Part shown: piece by piece, positions 58,014 through 64,000 of the stretch
Layout of the letters: each line of letters starts with the position of its first letter
Numbering within the stretch: the first letter of the stretch is position 1
NCBI RefSeq assembly: GCF_020708045.1
Contig: NZ_JAJFES010000010.1
Span: forward strand, 62,001 to 126,000
Length of the DNA stretch: 64,000 nucleotides
Origin: Massilia sp. IC2-278
Lineage (GTDB): Bacteria > Pseudomonadota > Gammaproteobacteria > Burkholderiales > Burkholderiaceae_D
Direction of reading: 5' to 3'
The notes under the pieces: model-generated
What the model was told of the DNA's origin: nothing
Database searches by the model: none
Seen by the model: only the letters and a program-made list of their open reading frames with translations
Position numbers and translations under genes: made by a program

Positions 58014-59357
58014 TTATCCTTCGCGCTTATCGAAAGGATTTTTGCCGCTGCGCAGTTCGATGCGCAGTGGCGTGCCGATCAGGCTGAAGGTGTCGCGGAA
58101 GTGCTTTTCCAGATAGCGTTTATACGGTTCCGTCACGCCATCGAGGGCATTGCCGTGGATGACGATGACCGGCGGATTCTGGCCGCCCTGGTGGGCGTAG
58201 CGCATCTTCGGACGGGTGCCGCCCTTGCGCTTCGGCTCCTGCTTCTCGATCGCTTCCTGCAGCGCGCGGGTCAGGCGCGGGGTCGACAGGTTGGCCGTGG
58301 CTGCAGCATACGCCGCATCGACCGACTTCATCAGCTGCGACACGCCGCTGCCCTTCAGCGCCGAGATGAACTTCATGTCGGCAAAGCCGAGGAAGTCGAG
58401 CTTGCGGTCGATGTCGTTCTTCACCTGGTCGCGCTGGTCGCTGGTCAAGCCGTCCCACTTGTTGACAGCCACCACCAGCGCCCTGCCCGACTCCAGGATG
58501 AAGCCGGCAATGTGCGCATCCTGCTCGGAAATGTCTTGCTGGGCATCGAGCATCAGCACGACCACGTTCGCTTCGGTCACCGACTGCAGGGTCTTCACGA
58601 CCGAGAATTTCTCAATGGCCTCGAACACCTTGCCGCGGCGGCGGATGCCGGCGGTGTCGATCAGGGTGTACTGCTTGCCGTCGCGCTCGAACGGCACTTC
58701 GATCGAGTCGCGGGTGGTGCCCGGCATGTCGAAGGCGATCACGCGCTGCTCGCCGACCAGGGTGTTGATCAGGGTCGACTTGCCGACGTTCGGACGGCCG
58801 ACCAGGGCGATCTTCACGCCGCGGTCCGCCGGCTCCAGTTCTTCCTCGTCGGCCGGGCGCTGGGCAAAGGCCATGTCGAGCGCTTCGTTGACCAGGTCGG
58901 TCACGCCGTCGCCGTGGGCGGCGGAAATGACGTAGGGGTCGCCCATGCCCAGTTCGTAGAACTCGGCGGTAACCGAGGTGTACTTCATGCCCTCGGACTT
59001 GTTAATGACGAGCATGACCTGGCGTCCGGACTTGCGCAGGAAGTCGGTAATGGTCTTGTCGTGCGGGGTCAGGCCCTGGCGGCCGTCGACGATGAAGACG
59101 ACGATGTCGGCTTCGGCCACGGCCTGCTTCGTCTGCAGGGCCATCTCGTGCATGATGCCTTCCTTGGCCACCGGCTCGAAACCGCCGGTATCGATGACCA
59201 GGAAGGGCCGCTCGCCGATACGCCCCTCGCCGTAGTGGCGGTCGCGCGTCAGGCCAGGGAGGTCGGCCACCAGCGCGTCGCGCGAACGGGTCAGGCGGTT
59301 GAAGAGGGTCGACTTTCCGACGTTCGGGCGACCAACGAGTGCAATTACCGGCTTCAT
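58014..59357 (-). CDS. der: Ribosome-assembly GTPase Der (EngA)
   Basis: A 447-aa double GTPase needed for 50S ribosome assembly. G domain 1 has [21 protein letters not shown] and DTGGFEP, G domain 2 has [21 protein letters not shown] and [10 protein letters not shown] with NKWDG, and a C-terminal KH-like domain (residues about 360-440) follows with [18 protein letters not shown]. Length is normal. It starts 9 bases upstream of bamB in transcription order (bamB stop at 59367), so bamB and der are co-transcribed. Confidence 0.98.
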   Translation of the reverse strand: MKPVIALVGRPNVGKSTLFNRLTRSRDALVADLPGLTRDRHYGEGRIGERPFLVIDTGGFEPVAKEGIMHEMALQTKQAVAEADIVVFIVDGRQGLTPHDKTITDFLRKSGRQVMLVINKSEGMKYTSVTAEFYELGMGDPYVISAAHGDGVTDLVNEALDMAFAQRPADEEELEPADRGVKIALVGRPNVGKSTLINTLVGEQRVIAFDMPGTTRDSIEVPFERDGKQYTLIDTAGIRRRGKVFEAIEKFSVVKTLQSVTEANVVVLMLDAQQDISEQDAHIAGFILESGRALVVAVNKWDGLTSDQRDQVKNDIDRKLDFLGFADMKFISALKGSGVSQLMKSVDAAYAAATANLSTPRLTRALQEAIEKQEPKRKGGTRPKMRYAHQGGQNPPVIVIHGNALDGVTEPYKRYLEKHFRDTFSLIGTPLRIELRSGKNPFDKREG

Positions 59358-59366
59358 GTATTTATT

Positions 59367-60521
59367 CTATTCGACCGCGATGGCGGCCACAGTTCCATTT
59401 TGTGTTTGAAAAATCAGGTTACTTCCGGCCACCAGGGGCGTGCCGCTGACGGCGCCGCCGTCGAGGGACAGACGCGCCAGCATGCTGCCTTCTTCGCGCG
59501 ACAGGAAGTGGATGTAACCCTGGTAGTCGCCGACCGCGACCGCGCGGCCGTAGGACAGCGGAGTCGACAGGCCGCGGAAGGCCAGCTTGTCGTTCTTCCA
59601 GACGCTGGCGCCGCTGTCGCGGGCGAACGCATGGACGGCGCCCTTGTCGTCGGCGGCGAAGACGAAGCGCTGGTCCACGGCCACGCCCACTTCCGAGGAC
59701 AAATCGCGGTTCCAGCGCGGCGAACCCGAGGCCAGCTCGAAGCAGGACACGCGGCCCTGGTAGGACACGGCGCAGACGTCGGATTCGAAGATCACCGGCG
59801 CGCCGCCGATGTCGGTCACGCGTTCGAGTTCGGTGGCGCCGCGGGCGACGCCGACTTCGACTTCCCAGCGCGGTGCGCCGGTGGCCAGCAGGAAGGAAGT
59901 GAGTTTACCGGCCGGCTGGGCCACGACCACGTCTTTTTCGTACACCACCATGCCCGGCGCATTGCGCAGGGTCAGCGGCGGCGACGGACGCTGCACGGTC
60001 CATTTCTTTTCGCCGGTGGCGGCGTCGATGCCGACCACGCGGTTGTCGATCGAGCGCGCCACGACCATGCCCTGGCCCACGGCCGGGGCGGAGAGGATCT
60101 CGCTCGACAGCTGGGTCTTCCAGAGCGCCTTGCCTTCCATGTCGAAGGCCATCAGCACGCCCTTGGCGGCGCCGACCACGATCACGTTGCCGTCGGTGCC
60201 GACGCCGGCGGTCAGGTCCGAGCCTGCCTTGATGCGCCACATCGGGCGGCCGTCGGCCGCTTCGACGCGGGCGATGTTGCCCTCGGCGCTGGCCACGACC
60301 AGGGTGTTACCGGCCAGCGCAGGCGAGAACTGGTAGCCGCGCGCCTTGCCGATGTCGAGCTTCCATGCGGTACGCACGGCCATCGACGCCTTCAGTTCTT
60401 CCAGCTTGGCCGGCTCGTTGGTCTTGTCCTTCGAGGAGAAGGGGTTGAGCGAACTCAAGGTCGAGCAGCCCGTCATCAGGGCCAGGACACCGACACCAAC
60501 CAGCTTACGGGTAATACGCAT
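59367..60521 (-). CDS. bamB: Outer-membrane assembly lipoprotein BamB
   Basis: A 384-aa lipoprotein of the BAM complex, which inserts beta-barrel proteins into the outer membrane. The lipobox is ALMTGCSTL at the N-terminus and the mature part is an eight-bladed beta propeller with repeated PQQ-like blades (for example GRPMWRIKAGSDLTAGVG, GEKKWTVQ, GAPRWEVEVG, GSPRWNRDLSS, GASVWKNDKLA). It lies between yfgM and der, the usual order. Confidence 0.95.
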   Translation of the reverse strand: MRITRKLVGVGVLALMTGCSTLSSLNPFSSKDKTNEPAKLEELKASMAVRTAWKLDIGKARGYQFSPALAGNTLVVASAEGNIARVEAADGRPMWRIKAGSDLTAGVGTDGNVIVVGAAKGVLMAFDMEGKALWKTQLSSEILSAPAVGQGMVVARSIDNRVVGIDAATGEKKWTVQRPSPPLTLRNAPGMVVYEKDVVVAQPAGKLTSFLLATGAPRWEVEVGVARGATELERVTDIGGAPVIFESDVCAVSYQGRVSCFELASGSPRWNRDLSSEVGVAVDQRFVFAADDKGAVHAFARDSGASVWKNDKLAFRGLSTPLSYGRAVAVGDYQGYIHFLSREEGSMLARLSLDGGAVSGTPLVAGSNLIFQTQNGTVAAIAVE

Positions 60522-60619
60522 ATTCTTTTAGCCTTGTTCTTAGTCTGAAGTCTGAACTGTATAAAGCCGCAAAGCCCGCCCCCGCCAGGAAGGCGGAAGC
60601 GGGCCGTATCCGACGACGA

Positions 60620-61276
60620 TTACGCTGCTGCCTTCGGCGCTTCCGGAGCGGTGCCGCCGATGGCTTCGAGCTTGATGCGCACCAGCTGGCTGCCCGGATG
60701 CTTCGGACCCATGGCGGCCAGGGCGGCAACGTAGGCGCTGCGCGCATCGGCGATCTTGTTCTGCGCGACCAGCACGTCGCCCTTGCGATCCTGCACTTCG
60801 GCGGCGAATTGCGGCAGGAACTTTTCGTTCAGCAGCTTCATGGCGCCGTCGTAGTTCTTTTCGTCCAGCAGCACGCCGGCCAGACGCAGCTTCGCGACCG
60901 ACTGGTACTCGTCGTTGCCGTTGTCGACCACCCATTGCAGATGGGTCTTGGCGGTCTTCAGGTCGTTCGCCTCGAAGGCGGCCTTGGCGGCGGCCAGGGC
61001 GCTCATCTGCGCGTAGGCGGTGCGCTTGAACTTGTCCTGGATGTCAGCGGCAATGCGCTGGGCCTTGGCATTGTCGTTGGCGGTGACGGCGTCGGTCAGG
61101 GTGTCATACAGGGCCGAAGCCTCCACGGACGACTTGCGCTGATGCTGGTTCCAGAAGTTATAGGCGGCGAAAGAGCCGAGCGCAATGATCAGCACCCAGG
61201 TGATCAGGTTGCCGTACTTGGACCAGAAAGCCTTGAATGAGGCAATCTGTTCTTGTTCTTCGAGGTCGTATGCCAT
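60620..61276 (-). CDS. YfgM-family tetratricopeptide membrane protein
   Basis: A 218-aa protein with a short cytoplasmic start (AYDLEEQEQIASFKAFWSK), one helix (YGNLITWVLIIALGSFAAYNF) and a periplasmic tetratricopeptide-like region (about 50-210). YfgM contacts the SecYEG translocon and the periplasmic chaperones and helps exported proteins. It lies between hisS (51 bases) and bamB (98 bases) in the same direction; an imperfect GC hairpin lies in the latter gap. Confidence 0.9.
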   Translation of the reverse strand: MAYDLEEQEQIASFKAFWSKYGNLITWVLIIALGSFAAYNFWNQHQRKSSVEASALYDTLTDAVTANDNAKAQRIAADIQDKFKRTAYAQMSALAAAKAAFEANDLKTAKTHLQWVVDNGNDEYQSVAKLRLAGVLLDEKNYDGAMKLLNEKFLPQFAAEVQDRKGDVLVAQNKIADARSAYVAALAAMGPKHPGSQLVRIKLEAIGGTAPEAPKAAA

Positions 61277-61327
61277 GGTCGTTCGTCTGTCTGATAGTTA
61301 TCGATGGATGACTTGCTTCGCTACTGC

Positions 61328-62665
61328 TTACGGGTGGTAATGCACGTGATCGTGGTCGTGGTCATGGTCGCCGATGATGGCGTCGACCACGTGGTCGACC
61401 ACGGCGTCGAAGGCGACGCTGGCCTGCTGCTGCTCGCCGGCTTCCCCGCGCAGCGACTTCACGGCCGCCACATTGTTGGCCACTTCGTCTTCGCCGAGGA
61501 TGACGGCAAAGGCGGCGCCGCTGGCGTCGGCCTTCTTCATCTGGCTCTTGAAGCTGCCCGCACCCGCCGGCGTTGCGCAATGTAGCACAACATCCAGGCC
61601 GGCATCGCGGAATCGTTCGGCCAGGATGAAGGCCTGCACCTGCGCTTCTTCGCCCTGGTGCACCATGTAGACGTCGCACTGGGAAGGCGTGGCCGGCTCG
61701 CCCAGGCCCTTCATCAGCTCGACGATGCGCTCGATGCCCATCGCGAAACCGACGCCCGGCGTGTGCTTGCCGCCGAAGGTTTCGATCAGCGGATCGTAGC
61801 GGCCGCCGGCGCAGATGGTGCCCTGCGAGCCCAGCTCGTCGGTGACCCACTCGAACACGGTGCGGTTGTAGTAATCGAGGCCGCGCACCAGGCGCGGGTT
61901 CACGGTGTACTGGACGTTGTTACGGTCGAGCAGTTTTTTCACGCCGTTGAAGTGGGCCAGTGAATCTTCGCCCAGATACGACAGCAGCTGCGGCGCGCCG
62001 TTCACCATTTCCTGCATGGCCGGGTTCTTGGTGTCGAGGATACGCAGCGGGTTGCTGTGCAGGCGGCGCTGGGCTTCGGCGTCGAGCACTTCGCTGTGCT
62101 GCTCGAAGTAGGCGATCAAATCGGCGCGGTGGCGGTTGCGCTCGTCGGCGTTGCCGATCGAGTTCAGTTCCAGGCGCACATTCTGCAGGCCGAGGTCATC
62201 CCACAGGCGGCGGCACAGCATGATCAGCTCGGCATCGATGTCCGGGCCGGCAAAGCCCACGGCTTCGGCGCCGAACTGGAAGAACTGGCGGTAGCGGCCG
62301 CGCTGCGGACGCTCGTGGCGGAACATCGGGCCCTTGTACCAGAGGCGCTTCGGGCCTTCGTAGACGAGGTTGTGCTCGATGACGGCGCGCACCACGCCGG
62401 CCGTGCCTTCGGGGCGCAGGGTCAGCTGGTCGCCGTTCATCGAGTCTTCGAAGGAATACATTTCCTTTTCGACGATGTCGGTCACGGCGCCGATCGCGCG
62501 CGCGAACAGGCGGGTTTCCTCGACGATGGGGGTGACGATTTTCTGGTAGCCGTAGCTCTTCAGGATCGTTTCGGCGGTGTTCTCGAACAGTTCCCACAGC
62601 GGCGCGTCGGCTGGGAGGATGTCGTTCATGCCTTTGATGGCATTGATTTTTTCTGGTTTGGACAT
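61328..62665 (-). CDS. hisS: Histidyl-tRNA synthetase
   Basis: A 445-aa class II synthetase that charges tRNA-His. Motif 2 is in [29 protein letters not shown], the His-binding motifs are [15 protein letters not shown] and [33 protein letters not shown], and a C-terminal anticodon-binding domain follows. It is about 20 residues longer than E. coli HisRS, mainly because of a His/Asp-rich tail ([14 protein letters not shown]). The ATG at 62665 is used; the upstream frame lies in a repeat element. Confidence 0.97.
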   Translation of the reverse strand: MSKPEKINAIKGMNDILPADAPLWELFENTAETILKSYGYQKIVTPIVEETRLFARAIGAVTDIVEKEMYSFEDSMNGDQLTLRPEGTAGVVRAVIEHNLVYEGPKRLWYKGPMFRHERPQRGRYRQFFQFGAEAVGFAGPDIDAELIMLCRRLWDDLGLQNVRLELNSIGNADERNRHRADLIAYFEQHSEVLDAEAQRRLHSNPLRILDTKNPAMQEMVNGAPQLLSYLGEDSLAHFNGVKKLLDRNNVQYTVNPRLVRGLDYYNRTVFEWVTDELGSQGTICAGGRYDPLIETFGGKHTPGVGFAMGIERIVELMKGLGEPATPSQCDVYMVHQGEEAQVQAFILAERFRDAGLDVVLHCATPAGAGSFKSQMKKADASGAAFAVILGEDEVANNVAAVKSLRGEAGEQQQASVAFDAVVDHVVDAIIGDHDHDHDHVHYHP

Positions 62666-62706
62666 GTTGTTTGCTCTGCTATCCGCATTCTTGCGGTCGG
62701 TTCTGC

Positions 62707-62819
62707 TTTTGTAGGGTGGACACCTGTGTCCACGCGGTACGGCATGCGATCTGTCGAACCGCCTCACAAGGTGCGGTATTCAAGAGTACGACCGCGTGGA
62801 CACAGGTGTCCACCCTACG
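62707..62819. repeat. Paired inverted REP-like element, copy H, between ispG and hisS
   Basis: Arms at 62707-62739 and 62791-62819 are inverted copies (TTTTGTAGGGTGGACAC, loop, GTGTCCACGCGG) with the GTAG foot outward and a short interior of about 51 bases. The stem variant is the same as in copy B. It starts 2 bases before the ispG stop side of the gap. Confidence 0.85.
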
Positions 62820-62821
62820 TT

Positions 62822-64000
62822 TTAGCCAACGATTTCGGTTTGTTTGCCGTAATTCTTTTTCACGTAATCCAGCACGATGGTCTGGAACTCATCGACGATC
62901 CGCTCGCCGCGCAGCGTGGCAACCTTCTGCCCATCGACGAATACCGGCGCCGCCGGCGATTCGCCGGTGCCCGGCAAACTGATGCCGATGTTCGCGTGCT
63001 TCGATTCGCCAGGGCCGTTGACGATGCAGCCCATCACGGCCACGTTCATCGCTTCCACGCCCGGATACAGCTTCTTCCATTCCGGCATGGAATCGCGCAG
63101 GAAGGTCTGGATGTTGTCGGCCAGTTCCTGGAACACGGTCGAGGTCGTACGGCCGCAGCCCGGGCAGGCGATCACCATTGGGGTGAATTTGCGCAGGCCC
63201 ATGGTCTGCAGGATTTCCTGCGACACCACGACTTCTTTCGTGCGGTCACCGCCCGGTTCCGGCGTCAGCGACACGCGGATGGTGTCGCCGATGCCTTCCT
63301 GCAGCAGCACCGACAGCGCAGCGGTCGAGGCGACGATGCCCTTGCTGCCCATGCCGGCCTCGGTCAGGCCCAAGTGCAGCGGGTAGTCGCAGCGGCGCGC
63401 CAGTTCGCGATACACCGCGATCAAATCCTGCACCGCCGAGACCTTGCACGACAGGATGATCTTGTCCTTCGCCAGGCCGACTTCCTCGGCACGCACGGCG
63501 TTCTCGATGGCCGAGGTGATCAGGGCTTCGTACATCACGGCCTGGGCGCTGAACGGGTTCGCGCGCGCGGCGTTCGCATCCATGATGCGCGCCAGCAGGC
63601 TTTGATCCAGGCTGCCCCAGTTGACGCCGATGCGCACCGGCTTGTCGTGCTTGATGGCGACTTCGATCATCTGGGCGAACTGGGTGTCGCGCTTGGCGCC
63701 CTGCCCCACGTTGCCCGGGTTGATGCGGTACTTCGACAGCGCGGCCGCGCACTCCGGGAAGTCGCGCAGCAGGATGTGGCCGTTGTAGTGGAAGTCGCCG
63801 ACCAGCGGCACATCGATTTCCATGCGGTCGAGCTGCTCGCGGATCGCCGGTACGGCGGCCGCGGCTTCCGGCTTGTCGACGGTGAGACGCACCATCTCGG
63901 AACCGGCGCGCGCCAGTTCCTTGATCTGGATGGCGGTGCCGATCACGTCGGCGGTGTCGGTGTTGGTCATCGACTGCACCACCACCGGGGCGTCGCCACC
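62822..64000 (-). CDS. ispG: 4-hydroxy-3-methylbut-2-enyl diphosphate synthase (3' part)
   Basis: 392 codons up to the stop are in the window; the 5' end lies beyond base 64000. IspG (GcpE) makes HMBPP from MEcPP in the non-mevalonate isoprenoid pathway with a [4Fe-4S] cluster. The N-terminal barrel has [12 protein letters not shown] and [14 protein letters not shown]; the cluster cysteines are in [15 protein letters not shown] and [12 protein letters not shown]. It lies upstream of hisS in the same direction, the usual order in this group, with the copy H repeat between them. Confidence 0.97.
   Translation of the reverse strand, partial: GGDAPVVVQSMTNTDTADVIGTAIQIKELARAGSEMVRLTVDKPEAAAAVPAIREQLDRMEIDVPLVGDFHYNGHILLRDFPECAAALSKYRINPGNVGQGAKRDTQFAQMIEVAIKHDKPVRIGVNWGSLDQSLLARIMDANAARANPFSAQAVMYEALITSAIENAVRAEEVGLAKDKIILSCKVSAVQDLIAVYRELARRCDYPLHLGLTEAGMGSKGIVASTAALSVLLQEGIGDTIRVSLTPEPGGDRTKEVVVSQEILQTMGLRKFTPMVIACPGCGRTTSTVFQELADNIQTFLRDSMPEWKKLYPGVEAMNVAVMGCIVNGPGESKHANIGISLPGTGESPAAPVFVDGQKVATLRGERIVDEFQTIVLDYVKKNYGKQTEIVG

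Noticed and set aside
57846..60548. 900-codon open frame on the plus strand opposite der and bamB
   Set aside because: It is the antisense shadow of two strongly recognised genes in GC-rich DNA; the product is His/Val/Arg-rich low-complexity sequence with no motif.

Overview
The window is high-GC DNA that looks like the chromosome of a betaproteobacterium, most probably an Oxalobacteraceae such as Massilia, Telluria or Duganella. The reasons are the ispG-hisS-yfgM-bamB-der-hfq-hflX-hflK-hflC and hisZ-purA gene orders, a complete iscR-S-U-A-hscB-hscA-fdx-iscX operon, a PEP-CTERM protein, and the sigma/DUF3619/DUF3106/RDD cluster. I see no prophage, transposase, integrase or CRISPR array. The genus is an inference from gene content and order.

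Layout. 0-1 kb: a sulfonate-type uptake protein (cut by the window edge) and a TauD-like dioxygenase. 1.3-3.6 kb: a tightly overlapping operon of an ECF sigma factor, DUF3619, DUF3106 and RDD proteins. 4-13.7 kb: a CPBP protease, then a long leftward iron-sulfur operon led by iscR, behind a good IscR-type operator, and apparently running on into a methyltransferase, a threonine aldolase and a pseudouridine synthase. 14-18 kb: a UDG-like protein, a CBS protein, the tyrosine/homogentisate end-pathway genes maiA-fahA and a divergent LysR regulator. 18-23.6 kb: ChaC, an unrecognised secreted/membrane gene pair, a stand-alone lpxD, a radical SAM gene behind a near-perfect LexA box, a DTW tRNA modifier and an FMN reductase.

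23.7-35.5 kb is dominated by signalling and secreted hydrolases: three hybrid histidine kinases, a bacteriophytochrome kinase with its own response regulator, and two secreted alpha/beta hydrolases, one a lipase. 35.7-45 kb: an HNH protein, an amidase, a tartrate/malate dehydrogenase, three identical tRNA-Asn(GTT) genes interleaved with purT and a DUF2721 gene, an aromatic/aspartate aminotransferase and uvrB. 45-50.5 kb: a RES-domain gene without a visible antitoxin, a PEP-CTERM serine protease behind a sigma-54-like promoter, an FKBP isomerase, and a hybrid kinase overlapping marC. 50.7-64 kb: purine/histidine genes (gpt-like, purA, hisZ), hflC-hflK-hflX-hfq, der, bamB, yfgM, hisS and the 3' part of ispG.

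The clearest structure that the genes do not explain is a family of paired palindromes with a GTAG (or GTAC) foot, present at nine intergenic sites. Most are two copies in inverted orientation 110-180 bp apart. The hairpin stems differ between sites, but paired positions change together, as expected of REP/BIME elements. Two of them flank hscA inside the isc operon. All functional calls come from reading the sequence; no database search was run.
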